NCBI GenBank assembly: GCA_016211105.1
Contig: JACQSX010000009.1
Coordinates: 1 to 58,451, forward strand
Source: Acidobacteriota bacterium
Lineage (GTDB): Bacteria > Acidobacteriota > UBA6911 > JACQSX01
Reading direction: 5' to 3'
Length of the DNA stretch: 58,451 nt
Numbering within the stretch: position 1 is the first letter of the stretch; every line of letters starts with the position of its first letter. A model generated the notes under the pieces. That model was not told the DNA's origin and did not search any database. It was given only the letters and a program-made list of their open reading frames with translations. The position numbers and the translations under genes were made by a program. Below are positions 47,978 to 55,669 of the stretch, one piece after another.

Positions 47978-48571
47978 ATGAAACGAGGAATTTTTTCATC
48001 TCCGGTGAAGGCATGGATCGCGGTTGCGCTTTACACGCTCTTGTTGTACAGCACTCTCACGCTTGCTTATGACGTTTATGTGGCGATGCTGAATCGACTG
48101 GGGAAGGTGCTCTTTAACCTGATGACATGGATGTATCTGCCGATCGGGTTGGCATTGTTCGCCTTCCTGGTTTTTTTTCTTCCACGGCGACTTGCTTCTT
48201 ATCTCAGTTTTCTCTTCATTTGCCTGGCGCTCGCTTATTCCCTGGAATTTCTGACCGTTCCCGCAAAACGCTTCCACTTTTTCCAATACGGGCCTCTTAC
48301 TGTGCTCGTTTTTGATGCCTTACGTTTTAAGTGCCGCGATCGCTACCTCTACGTGTGGACCTTGACAACAGTCGCTCTGATCGGCGTGGGTGATGAAACT
48401 TTACAAGGTTTGCTGCCCAAGCGTCATTTTGGATTGGTGGACCTGGTTGTTAATTCGGTGGCGGGGTTGCTGACGCTTGCCTTCATCGGGTTTGTGATGC
48501 GAGAAGAGAACTATCCGTGGGGACGCCTTACACGCGAGAAGACTCGAAGGGACGAGATTCCCCGCGCCTAA
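47978..48571 (+). CDS. VanZ-like membrane protein
   Basis: A 197-residue membrane protein from the ATG at 47978, which has GGAG 8 nt upstream; ATG 47972 and GTG 47969 are alternatives. The FHFFQYGPLTVLVFDAL and GVGDETLQGLLPKRHFGLVDLVVNSVAGLL stretches match the VanZ-like fold, with the conserved E/Q and F-x-D pattern. VanZ-like proteins affect envelope drug tolerance in some bacteria, but most have no known role. It is translated right after the TauE/SafE gene. Confidence 0.75.
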   Translation: MKRGIFSSPVKAWIAVALYTLLLYSTLTLAYDVYVAMLNRLGKVLFNLMTWMYLPIGLALFAFLVFFLPRRLASYLSFLFICLALAYSLEFLTVPAKRFHFFQYGPLTVLVFDALRFKCRDRYLYVWTLTTVALIGVGDETLQGLLPKRHFGLVDLVVNSVAGLLTLAFIGFVMREENYPWGRLTREKTRRDEIPRA

Positions 48572-48645
48572 GTACCTCGATTCATAAATACGGTGACGTT
48601 TGCTGATGGCACCAGTCGAGAATCTTTAAGGGTTCAACGCCAGAA

Positions 48646-49332
48646 ATGCTGAAAAGATACGTTTCGAGCTTCATTCCGTGGTGCATGGGAGCTTCTATTT
48701 TTGTCGCCCAGATGGATATGCGACCGAAAGCAGCCGTATCTCCGGAAGAGCAAGGACCTGTCCAAGCCACTGGCAGTCCGTCGCGTGGAGGTTCTCAGGT
48801 TCAGGCTGACAAAGACCACCGGCCCAAGGCCGGAACACCCGGAATTAGGATTGGGAAGCAATCAGGGGATGCGGGGAGTGTAATCTTGGTTCCCGTCAAT
48901 TTCGCTCCCAGCCCGGACGTGCAGTGGGCAGCGCTAGATCTGGAGGTCTCCTATCCCGCGGCTGTTTTGGAGTTCGTAGAGGTGCAAAAGGCCAAGAAGG
49001 TCACGACTGAGAAGAAACTGCAAACTGGGAGTGAGAACGGCTTTGGCAAAGTGAAAATTCGAGTGAGTCCACCCTCCGCCAGCGGGTTGTTCCCTGCCGG
49101 AGTGATTGCGTTTCTGGTGTTTAGAATCAAGGAGAATGCTGCGCCTGGTAAGGTTCGGGTGGCGGCGTCGGCCAGAATCCATGTGACGCAAAGTCTTTCC
49201 TCCCCGCAGGAACAGTTGCATGCGGTTGATGGGTTGGTGGAGGTTCTTCCTCCGCGGCTCGAAGACATCGACAAGAGCGGGATGAATAACCTGAATCCTT
49301 ATGTATCGGCCTGCTTTTTTTACATGCACTAG
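48646..49332 (+). CDS. Cohesin-domain secreted protein
   Basis: A 228-residue protein with a hydrophobic N-terminal segment (weak signal peptide). After a low-complexity linker (~residues 30-75) comes a cohesin-like beta domain: SVILVPVNFAPSPDVQWAALDLEVSYPAAVLEFVEV, then SGLFPAGVIAFLVFRIKENA. Cohesin-like domains bind dockerins in cellulosomes, but in non-cellulolytic bacteria they serve other secreted proteins. No dockerin gene is visible here. It is the last core gene before the island. Confidence 0.65.
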   Translation: MLKRYVSSFIPWCMGASIFVAQMDMRPKAAVSPEEQGPVQATGSPSRGGSQVQADKDHRPKAGTPGIRIGKQSGDAGSVILVPVNFAPSPDVQWAALDLEVSYPAAVLEFVEVQKAKKVTTEKKLQTGSENGFGKVKIRVSPPSASGLFPAGVIAFLVFRIKENAAPGKVRVAASARIHVTQSLSSPQEQLHAVDGLVEVLPPRLEDIDKSGMNNLNPYVSACFFYMH

Positions 49333-49359
49333 CGGCAGGCGCGTAAGTCTTTTAGAATC

Positions 49360-49404
49360 TGGTGGAGACGAAGGGATTCGAACCCTCGACCTTCCGAATG
49401 CGAG
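49360..49404 (-). other. 3' fragment of a tRNA gene, best read as tRNA-Ala(CGC): left attachment site of the island
   Basis: Minus strand, from the anticodon loop to CCA: loop CTCGCAT (anticodon CGC), stem TCGGA, variable loop AGGTC, T-arm GAGGG-TTCGAAT-CCCTT, acceptor strand CGTCTCC, A73 and encoded CCA. Position 70 is T, which fits a G3-U70 pair, the alanine identity element. The 5' half (acceptor strand, D-arm, 5' anticodon stem) is missing, so this is not a working tRNA. Such displaced 3' ends mark integration of islands; the intact tRNA should lie beyond the window's right edge. Confidence 0.7.
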
Positions 49405-49436
49405 TGAGTTCCGGGGCCAAACGCCCCGGCTCACTC
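49402..49436. repeat. 14-bp hairpin fused to the tRNA fragment
   Basis: GAGTGAG + CCGGGGC pairs with GCCCCGG + CTCACTC (two unpaired T on one side, 5-nt loop CAAAC). Its left arm overlaps the last bases of the tRNA fragment. No T run follows on either strand. It could be part of the recombination site or a termination structure at the island edge. Confidence 0.6.
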
Positions 49437-49761
49437 CTGACAACGCTTTAGGCTGAAGCAAGCATCCAGACTGCATTTCACGCGATTATGCCGTTTGTGG
49501 GAGTTATGCCGATGTCAGCGAAAAGCAGGCGATTGTGACGACAAAAGTAACACAAAAACTGACACAGTGGTTAAAAGGCAACATGGGGTACTTGCATTTT
49601 CTTAAAACAAAAATTGCCTTTAAGTCGGAGTCCCGTTCCTCACAGAGTCCGCGAGGAATATCTCTTCTGTGTCGATGTTCGGTTCTTCTTCCTTCTTGAC
49701 ATGTCACCAGTACCAGTTTTTAAATTAATCATCCATTTCCGGCTGAAGGAGGTCAACGCAC
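49437..49761. other. Island left-end non-coding region
   Basis: No gene recognised in about 325 nt. It contains two direct TTATGCCG motifs (49486-49493 and 49504-49511), listed separately. The remainder is AT-richer than the core genome. GAAGGAGGTC just before 49762 is the ribosome-binding site of the next gene. Confidence 0.5.
49486..49512. repeat. Paired TTATGCCG motifs, left copy
   Basis: GATTATGCCG and AGTTATGCCGA in direct orientation, 18 nt apart. The same doublet lies at 58317-58341 at the island's other end, with 17-nt spacing. Two direct core motifs at this spacing resemble arm or core sites of a tyrosine recombinase, but that is inference. Confidence 0.5.
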
Positions 49762-50841
49762 ATGCGCAACATGCGCAAACCTCAATTTTTTAGGCAAGCT
49801 TTTACAAGGCGATACCGGTTTATGCTACCAGTGGTGTGCTGGTTGATCATCGGTTTGCTAATGGGTGGGGCCAAGGTGATGTCAGAGGAACCACGGTTTG
49901 TGGTTTGCTATTTCGACATCGCCTCGAACAAATTCATCGAAAACTGGTGGTCAGGCAATATGCTGCAATGGTGGAAAGATTCTCAGAAGAAGCCTGGTTC
50001 CAAACTTTCGGCGCGAATGGTTCGCTCAATTGCTGAAGCCGATTTCATAGTTATATGGATCGACGCCACGAATTCAGCAACAGTCACTTACACGATTCCT
50101 GTTCAACACCCTATCACGGCGAACGTTAACGTGTTAGGTCCTGGGGGGCTTGGCACAGTGTACGGAACAGTAACGACGAACGAGCAGAGGTCCATGCGGC
50201 TCAATAGTTGGCAAGTTACAGCCAGCGTCCATCTTGCATCAGACGGCAAATTACTTTTCACGCAAACAAAAATCGGAAAGTGGAGGTGGAGCAAACCGGA
50301 TAAAGATGTGCTCCTTGGAGCGCTTAACTTTATTAGCACCAATGGGAAATCTCTCCTTTCAAAACAGTCCGCCGTAGTCAAAGCAGCGGAAGCCTCTAAT
50401 GCTGAAGGAGTCGGCGATACGGTCCAGAACCAAGCGCCCGACCTTCTGCAACGGCCCCAGCATTGGCAGGGCCCACCTCCGCTGCCTCTGCCCACGCCAC
50501 CTCTGCCCCTGACTATCCTGAGTCTAATGAATAAGGGTAGTAAGGCGGATGTAGAAAAACTGTTGGGCGCTCCCAAGAAGATGTTAGGAAACCAGACATT
50601 TGAGTATGAGGACTCTTCGAGAAACTGGGAATGCTATCGCATCAGCTTCGGCGAGAATCAGAAAGTTAGGGCAGTGTTTCTTGTTCCATTTCGCATGACG
50701 GAAAATCAAGCCTTGAAAACGTTCACTGGGACTTGGGAAAGGGTGGCTGTAGGCGATTATCAGTCCATCTATACTTTCCGCTCAGATCGCATCCGCATTC
50801 ACGTTGATGACGGCTTGGTTACAGAGATCGAATACTATTGA
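49762..50841 (+). CDS. Uncharacterised exported protein of the island
   Basis: A 359-residue protein I do not recognise. It has a basic start and a hydrophobic segment (~residues 21-37, LPVVCWLIIGLLMGGA) that may be a signal or anchor, then a beta-rich domain (EEPRFVVCYFDIASNKFIENWW), a Pro-rich linker (~236-250, PPPLPLPTPPLPL) and a C-terminal domain (LLGAPKKMLGNQTFEYEDSS...). A strong GAAGGAGG ribosome-binding site precedes the ATG. Function unknown. Confidence 0.7.
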   Translation: MRNMRKPQFFRQAFTRRYRFMLPVVCWLIIGLLMGGAKVMSEEPRFVVCYFDIASNKFIENWWSGNMLQWWKDSQKKPGSKLSARMVRSIAEADFIVIWIDATNSATVTYTIPVQHPITANVNVLGPGGLGTVYGTVTTNEQRSMRLNSWQVTASVHLASDGKLLFTQTKIGKWRWSKPDKDVLLGALNFISTNGKSLLSKQSAVVKAAEASNAEGVGDTVQNQAPDLLQRPQHWQGPPPLPLPTPPLPLTILSLMNKGSKADVEKLLGAPKKMLGNQTFEYEDSSRNWECYRISFGENQKVRAVFLVPFRMTENQALKTFTGTWERVAVGDYQSIYTFRSDRIRIHVDDGLVTEIEYY

Positions 50842-51096
50842 CTGTCAGTAAGGACAAACGTTGATACGATCAGCGGAACTGCAAAACGGACCAAATCAAC
50901 AAGTGTCAGACCGGTATATACGGGCATCTGCTCACGCGCTGGTTAATCCCATCGCTTAGGATTTCGCCATGCAAGTTTATTATTTTCAATCGCTTAACTG
51001 AGGTTAAGCAAGGGTTAAGGTAGATTAACTTCCGCTGACACCTGCCGAAGTCCCCTTACGGACGTTGAGTCTCCAGGAATTGTCGTTAGTCGCCCG
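50842..51096. other. Convergent spacer with a short inverted repeat
   Basis: About 255 nt between two convergent genes. GCTTAAC-TGAG-GTTAAGC (50992-51009) is a perfect 7-bp inverted repeat, and GGTTAA-type motifs recur up to ~51030. No gene and no clear T-run terminator are seen. Confidence 0.45.
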
Positions 51097-51588
51097 TCAT
51101 CTATACGATGATGATGTTACGGTAGAGAGAGAACCATCGAATTTTACTTTGATGCTTTCGCTCCCACGTGGGCCCTCTGACAACGTAATGTCCACTTCGT
51201 GAGTTCCGCTAATCCCTACCTTGGAGGCCCGCGCAATGAGGGCTGCTACCACCTCTGGATGCAGCGCTGGGCTCCCAAGGAGCCAAGAATAGGAGAGTAC
51301 GAAACAGGGATTTGTCTTCTTGGTCGCAACTCGCACAATGCCCAGTTTGTCGAGGAACGCGTATTGGTCATATCCAACAAACATTGATTCCTCCTTCCTA
51401 AAGTCCAGCTCTTCAAAAAATCCACCTAAGTTTGCTTCTGTGCCATTCTCGATAGCCGCTCTTGCAAGTAGGCAGACTTTGTGAGCTTCTAAATAGGCGT
51501 TTTTGGAAGTAACCTTTTGGGCATTGCTCAAAGATGTCGCAACAAACGTGATGACAAAAAGCGCCGCACTGATTTTTTTCTTTCTCAT
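51097..51588 (-). CDS. Small exported protein of unknown function
   Basis: 163 residues from the ATG at 51588 (MRKKKISAALFVITF), with GGAGG about 10 nt upstream; a GTG at 51612 would add eight residues. A clear signal peptide ends near SLSNAQ. The mature part (~residues 25-163) has two cysteines that could form a disulphide and is otherwise unrecognised. No neighbour points to a role. Confidence 0.65.
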   Translation of the reverse strand: MRKKKISAALFVITFVATSLSNAQKVTSKNAYLEAHKVCLLARAAIENGTEANLGGFFEELDFRKEESMFVGYDQYAFLDKLGIVRVATKKTNPCFVLSYSWLLGSPALHPEVVAALIARASKVGISGTHEVDITLSEGPRGSESIKVKFDGSLSTVTSSSYR

Positions 51589-51770
51589 TGTTTTCTTTCC
51601 TCCATTGTGCACTCCACTACAGGACCATGACTGAGCGTCTCTGCGCGAATCGTGACTGTGGGATGCGCTTCATTTTAGGAGCCAGGCTTTCCGCTGCTGT
51701 GGCCTGACTCCAATTGTTCGTGCTTTTAGACGAGCGTGGCAGAGAAATAGGTTCAGGACATTTTTAATGT

Positions 51771-51799
51771 TTGCTACGATATTCCATATCTGTTATATT
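51771..51799 (+). promoter_or_regulatory. Promoter of the higB remnant/higA pair
   Basis: TTGCTA (51771-51776), 17-nt spacer, TATATT (51794-51799). Two direct ATATTCC motifs (51779-51785 and 51795-51801) bracket the spacer and -10, and a GATAT-TCC-ATATC repeat lies inside. This is the arrangement expected of an autoregulated toxin-antitoxin operon. Confidence 0.55.
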
Positions 51800-51810
51800 C
51801 CACGTTAGGA

Positions 51811-51978
51811 ATGTGGGAAGTTGAGTACACGGACACATTTGAGGAGTGGTGGAACAGCCTTTCAACGGAGGAACAGGAGGACGTAGCAGCAGAGGTGATG
51901 CTGTTGGAGTTAATTGGACCGGCTCTTCGGCGTCCACACTCAGACGTAATCGCCTCGTCGGAAGGAGAGTTTGATTGA
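51811..51978 (+). pseudogene. HigB/RelE-like toxin, truncated
   Basis: A 55-residue ORF (MWEVEYTDTFEEWWNSLS..., RPHSDVIASS) that matches the N-terminal half of phage-derived Gp49-like/HigB toxins, normally about 110 residues. The catalytic C-terminal half is gone, and the frame ends with EGEFD and a TGA next to the antitoxin start. The join suggests an internal deletion, not a simple stop. It could not be an active ribonuclease. It sits directly before the HigA-like gene in the usual toxin-first order. Confidence 0.75.
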
Positions 51979-51980
51979 CG

Positions 51981-52307
51981 ATGGCTAAGAAATTCAGGAC
52001 TTTACTTGAGAAAATGCCGACCGATGCCCGTGCACGAGCGGAGGCCAAGGCAAAGAAGGTGATTGAAGAGATGCCTTTGGATGAATTGCGGCTAGCACGT
52101 GATTTAACTCAGGAGCATCTGGCCAAGATCCTTGGCGTAAAACAGTCAGCGATCTCCAAACTGGAACGGCGGACAGATATGTACGTGAGTACCCTGCAAG
52201 ACATGATCAAGGCAATGGGCGGAACGTTGGAAATCAGAGCCGTTTTTCCAGAAGGGACCGTTCAAATAAACCAGTTTGGTAGGCTTCGTCAGCGCAGGAC
52301 GGTCTAA
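51981..52307 (+). CDS. HigA-like XRE-family antitoxin
   Basis: 108 residues from the ATG at 51981, with GGAGAG about 10 nt upstream. The helix-turn-helix is in LTQEHLAKILGVKQSAISKLERRTDMYVSTLQDMI, typical of HigA-type antitoxins that bind their own promoter. A TTG 6 nt upstream overlaps the toxin stop. With the toxin broken it may persist as an orphan repressor. Confidence 0.85.
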   Translation: MAKKFRTLLEKMPTDARARAEAKAKKVIEEMPLDELRLARDLTQEHLAKILGVKQSAISKLERRTDMYVSTLQDMIKAMGGTLEIRAVFPEGTVQINQFGRLRQRRTV

Positions 52308-52429
52308 CCGGGAGTCCTGAAATCCCGTTTCCCCCGGCACATGAAGGTTAAGTTCTCAACGGGGGAAGTGACCCCACCTGAGCAACAACACCGTCTGCCA
52401 GGGGGTTCGCACAAATTAGAAAAGGGCAT
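52308..52429. other. Short spacer before the island's ATPase module
   Basis: About 120 nt with a small CGGGA...TCCCG hairpin near 52312-52330. AAAAGGG precedes the next ATG. No promoter is clear. Confidence 0.35.
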
Positions 52430-53254
52430 ATGCCAACACCACGTGGCCTTCTCGCGGGAGTGACTGATTACACAGCGGTGTCTCTTGAAGACATTGTGCA
52501 ACACCTCAAGGAGTGGTTATCCAACACAGCGGATGCAATCGCCGCTCTGCGGAAGTCTGTGCTGTTGGCCGAACAAAAGGCCGACATCCTGCCCAGGGAT
52601 ATCATTCCCACGTTCTTGAATCCTTGGATGAAACTGTTCGAGTCGTACCACGCTGAATTTCAGCGCTTAATCGAGGAACTCCCCCGTGGGGTCAGACGGA
52701 GCCACGTGAATGCGGTTCGCCAGCTCTATAAGCGAAGTCAGGCGGAGGAGCTGGCATGCCAATATTTCATCGATTCGTACATGAAAGAGTTTCGGAAAAA
52801 CGATGAAGCCCGGCAACTGGCCGAGCGCATCGACCGGGAGGCCCGCAATCAATTTATCGATTATCGTGACCTCAACGGTGTTGCTGGGCGACTGCATGCC
52901 TTGGTAGGGACCACAATCCAGGAGCAGCCATCATCAAGTCAGGCTGACGGGAAGAAGTTGATTGGTGGTCTCACGGTAGTGCGAAGAGCAGTTTATGAGG
53001 ATTTTAAGAGAGGCGGTCGGTACGCTGGAGATCTCAACAAAGCTGTTTTCAGACTACAAGAGTCTGGCCACAAAATTACGGATCGGCTTCAGGATAGAAT
53101 CGAAGAGAAATTCAAAAAGCGCCCCGAGACTTGGAGGGACGCTGCCAGAATTGGCCCCGCCATTTTCAAGCGCTGGCTCCACGACGGCCAATTTTCCCCA
53201 TTTTTCCCCACCCCGCTTTTTGGCCGCAACACAAAGATAACTAAAGTCCAATAG
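52430..53254 (+). CDS. Helical protein of unknown function, first gene of an ATPase module
   Basis: A 274-residue protein I do not recognise. It is mostly alpha-helical (SLEDIVQHLKEWLSNTADAIAAL, LFESYHAEFQRLIEEL, EARQLAERIDREARNQF), with a basic C-terminus that suggests nucleic-acid or membrane contact. It lies 43 nt before the 81-residue gene and its ATPase, in the same direction, so it is probably their partner. Confidence 0.6.
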   Translation: MPTPRGLLAGVTDYTAVSLEDIVQHLKEWLSNTADAIAALRKSVLLAEQKADILPRDIIPTFLNPWMKLFESYHAEFQRLIEELPRGVRRSHVNAVRQLYKRSQAEELACQYFIDSYMKEFRKNDEARQLAERIDREARNQFIDYRDLNGVAGRLHALVGTTIQEQPSSSQADGKKLIGGLTVVRRAVYEDFKRGGRYAGDLNKAVFRLQESGHKITDRLQDRIEEKFKKRPETWRDAARIGPAIFKRWLHDGQFSPFFPTPLFGRNTKITKVQ

Positions 53255-53269
53255 GTTCGCCGTGTTGGG

Positions 53270-53291
53270 ATTTTCTCAAAAAAGAGAAAAT
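53270..53291 (+). promoter_or_regulatory. Perfect hairpin directly before the 81-residue gene
   Basis: ATTTTCTC-AAAAAA-GAGAAAAT, an 8-bp inverted repeat with a six-A loop, ends 6 nt before the ATG at 53298. It could be an operator for a module repressor or an mRNA hairpin that limits translation of the 81-residue protein. Confidence 0.5.
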
Positions 53292-53297
53292 GTCTTT

Positions 53298-53543
53298 ATG
53301 AACAAAAAAACCTTCAACAACCGAATACACTTCAAAGTACGTGCCCGCGCCGCTTCACGCGGCAAGTGGCCCTTTCTTTACTGCCCTCCAGATGGATTCT
53401 GGAGCCTAGTTTATCATCCATTTCGAGACTTCTTACCATCGAGGAATGCGGCTGCAAACTGCTTTCGCGAATGGCGGCTCATTGAGGAGCTGGCAAAGCG
53501 CATGCCGAGCGGAATAGCTCAGCGGCTGGGGAGGTCGGCATGA
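53298..53543 (+). CDS. 81-residue basic protein coupled to the ATPase
   Basis: 81 residues from the ATG at 53298 (MNKKTFNNRIHFKVRARAAS); the frame is open back to 53262. It is rich in Arg, Phe and Trp and has no domain I know. It overlaps the ATPase start by 4 nt (ATGA), which argues that it is real and made together with the ATPase. Its partner may be the ATPase. Confidence 0.6.
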   Translation: MNKKTFNNRIHFKVRARAASRGKWPFLYCPPDGFWSLVYHPFRDFLPSRNAAANCFREWRLIEELAKRMPSGIAQRLGRSA

Positions 53544-54820
53544 CCATTCTGCGGATACCCAAGCTGTTGAGGTCCGTTCTTGGCAAACCCGCCGCTGAGG
53601 CACCGGTTCCGCCATCCGGCTCAAATTCTCAGGCAGAGGACCCCTTCGCAGCACCAAATGAACTGCTCAACCAGTGGTTCTACAAGCCGGATTTGCAGGC
53701 TATGCGAATTGTACTGGGCACCATCAAGGCTCACTATCTGGATGTCGGTGATCCTCCATGGCTCTTTGTCGTGGCTCCTCCGGGAACTGGAAAAACAACC
53801 ATGAGCATCATGTCTGCTTGCGGTCTACCCGAGGTAATCCAATTAGGAGACCTTAGCGAAAACACGTTTCTCAGCGGGTTCTATCAACACAAAACACCTG
53901 GACTGCTTGAGAAGCTTGGACCAGTTCAACAGAATAGCGATACCTTTATCACAAATGGCAACGCCATTATTTTGGTCAAAGATTTCACCACCGTCCTGTC
54001 CATGCGGCGCGAGAAGCGGGGCGTAATTCTGAGTCAATTGCGAGAAATCCATGATGGGGAATTTAAGAGGGACTTTGGAACCGGTGAGACTAAGATTTGG
54101 AGGGGACGAGTTACTGTAATTGCTGCCGTTACTCCCGTGCTCGATAGACACTACTCCATTTTCTCAACTCTTGGCGAACGCTTCCTTCAAGTTCGCTGGC
54201 GCCGGCCAGACTCCCCCGAAGCAGGTGAGTGGGCCATCCGGCAACAAGGGCACGAGTCGGAAATCCAAAGATTGTGTAAAGGTGTAATCACGACATTGTT
54301 CCAGCAATCCACGAGCACAGCCCCCTTGCTGGCTGACGGCATGGTGAGACGGATTGCTGCCATTGCGGAGGTTGTCTCGTTGTCTAGAACCCACGTTTTT
54401 CGCAACAGCTATGGTGATCGTGAAATTGAGTATGTTCCCGAGGCAGAGGCAAACACTCGCATCTCGAAGGGGCTGGCAGCCATCGCCAGGGGTATTGCGG
54501 CTCTCAATCACCGGGAAAAAGTCACCGAGGAAGACCTACAAGATGCCTTCCGGGTCGCGCTCGACTGCATACCCGATTCAAGGCGTCAGGTATTGGTGGC
54601 CACTATTGCGGGCAAGGCCATCGACTCGCTTCCTCTGCCCCGCACAGTCAGAGAGCGCGCGATAGAGGAACTGCGGGAGCTACGTCTCCTCACCAAGGAC
54701 TCGCCTCCGAAACTTACCGATTCCGTTGCCTCACTCCGGGCAACGGCTCAACTCTGCCCCGATCTGTTCGGGACAGGGGATGAGGCATTGTCCAGAAGTG
54801 TCCGGGATGGATCTATATGA
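53540..54820 (+). CDS. AAA-type ATPase of the island, function unknown
   Basis: A 426-residue ATPase. Walker A is APPGTGKTT (residues 79-87) and the Walker B candidate is AIILVKDFT (142-150), with an Asp-Phe in place of the usual Asp-Glu. Sensor-like VTVIAAVTP and an arginine-rich FSTLGERFLQVRWRR follow, then helices and a winged-helix-like end. The N-terminal ~45 residues are a basic, disordered leader. The frame stays open after the TGA for about 170 codons, without clear homology. Possible roles: replication, transfer or defence of the element. Confidence 0.75.
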   Translation: MTILRIPKLLRSVLGKPAAEAPVPPSGSNSQAEDPFAAPNELLNQWFYKPDLQAMRIVLGTIKAHYLDVGDPPWLFVVAPPGTGKTTMSIMSACGLPEVIQLGDLSENTFLSGFYQHKTPGLLEKLGPVQQNSDTFITNGNAIILVKDFTTVLSMRREKRGVILSQLREIHDGEFKRDFGTGETKIWRGRVTVIAAVTPVLDRHYSIFSTLGERFLQVRWRRPDSPEAGEWAIRQQGHESEIQRLCKGVITTLFQQSTSTAPLLADGMVRRIAAIAEVVSLSRTHVFRNSYGDREIEYVPEAEANTRISKGLAAIARGIAALNHREKVTEEDLQDAFRVALDCIPDSRRQVLVATIAGKAIDSLPLPRTVRERAIEELRELRLLTKDSPPKLTDSVASLRATAQLCPDLFGTGDEALSRSVRDGSI

Positions 54821-54853
54821 CTAAACACTATTTGTCCCGATGTGTCCGGGATG
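54799..54853. repeat. Direct repeat TGTCCGGGATGGA
   Basis: The 13-nt sequence occurs at 54799-54811 and 54841-54853, 42 bp apart, with a partial copy TTGTCCCGA (54832-54840) between. It straddles the ATPase stop codon. Two copies spaced by four helical turns could be an operator or an iteron-like site; it could also come from a local duplication. Confidence 0.45.
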
Positions 54854-55129
54854 GACATATTGAAAGAAAAAGAGAGCTATACCGCTAGGGCGAACACTTT
54901 GGGGCATCACAACACAGCCAATATGTCCTCGCTCGAACGCTTCACATTCTCGCTGTGGGGCCGTTTATGGGAACGACAGGCTACCGCCTTCGGCGGTTCA
55001 GCAACCCTTACTGCACCAAGTCCTGGCTCTGACTTGGCCGTGTCAACCAGGGGGAACGACGCAGTGGGGACTGGGCCGTGGAGTCAGAGGGGCCTGTCGC
55101 ACCCTCCAAGGAGAACTGAGGAAATCAAT
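54854..55129. other. Region without a clear gene
   Basis: About 275 nt. It is open in the same frame as the ATPase, but no protein features are seen. It should hold the promoter of the ribbon-helix-helix gene, but I see no clear -35/-10 pair. Confidence 0.4.
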
Positions 55130-55330
55130 ATGACGACAGAAGAATTACAACTTATGGCAAACAGCGGAAGAACCACCGGTGATTACCGCACCTGCAGAGT
55201 TGAAACTTGGTTGACCACCGATGAACGCGGCTTTCTACGGGCTGTGGCCACAAAGCAAAGGAAGAGCATGTCCGCAGTGTTGCGCCACCTGCTGAATGAA
55301 TACGCTCGCCGAGTACTGCCGCATGAGTGA
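55130..55330 (+). CDS. Ribbon-helix-helix (CopG/Arc-like) DNA-binding protein
   Basis: 66 residues from the ATG at 55130, with GAGG 8 nt upstream. The stretch TCRVETWLTTDERGFLRAVATKQRKSMSAVLRHLLNEYARRVL has the strand-helix-helix pattern of CopG/Arc repressors. It overlaps the excisionase-like gene (ATGAGTGA), so the two are co-translated. A likely repressor of the element's own genes. Confidence 0.65.
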   Translation: MTTEELQLMANSGRTTGDYRTCRVETWLTTDERGFLRAVATKQRKSMSAVLRHLLNEYARRVLPHE

Positions 55331-55550
55331 TAAGCATTTGCTCACAGTGAGCGACGTGGCCGAAATGCTCAGCGTCAAGTCATCTACCATATACGAATGG
55401 GCACGGATGGGCTACATCCCTTCCATTCGTCTAGGGACAGGTAGCGAGAAACCGCGTGTACGTTTCGATAGGATCGAAATTCAACAGTAGCTTGACCAGC
55501 GCAAGAGGGCAGGACGAGCAACACGTTTGCCTGAAAAAGCTGTCGCATAG
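55323..55550 (+). pseudogene. Excisionase/MerR-type helix-turn-helix gene with an in-frame amber codon
   Basis: MSDKHLLTVSDVAEMLSVKSSTIYEWARMGYIPSIRLG is a HTH_17/excisionase domain. The frame meets TAG at 55488-55490 after RIEIQQ, where homologs usually have Trp. It then stays open for 19 codons (LDQRKRAGRATRLPEKAVA) to a normal stop at 55548-55550. So a TGG to TAG change has probably cut a ~75-residue protein to 55 residues. The truncated form may still bind DNA. Confidence 0.7.
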
Positions 55551-55634
55551 TCATATCTCGGCGTGGCAAGCAAAGAGGGACCCTTACTGGGCGGTAAGTG
55601 CTTGGGCAGGTTGTTGAAGCTGTCAACTTTACAC

Positions 55635-55669
55635 TTGACTTCGTCAGAAAAATGATTATAATTTCTGAC
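55635..55669 (+). promoter_or_regulatory. AbiE promoter overlapped by a perfect inverted repeat; leaderless start
   Basis: TTGACT (55635-55640), 16-nt spacer, TATAAT (55657-55662). The inverted repeat GTCAGAAA / TTTCTGAC (55643-55650 and 55662-55669, 11-nt spacer) covers the spacer and -10. The ATG of the antitoxin gene follows at 55670, so the transcript would start at or 1-2 nt from the ATG. AbiEi antitoxins are known to repress their own promoter through inverted repeats. Confidence 0.75.

Noticed and set aside
49360..49720. A tmRNA gene ending in TTCGAATCCC...CCA on the minus strand
   Set aside because: The 3' end fits a tRNA-like domain, but no 5' partner strand, no P1 helix and no peptide-tag frame are found in the expected ~350 nt. 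A standard tRNA anticodon loop and variable loop precede the T-arm, so a tRNA 3' fragment is the better reading.
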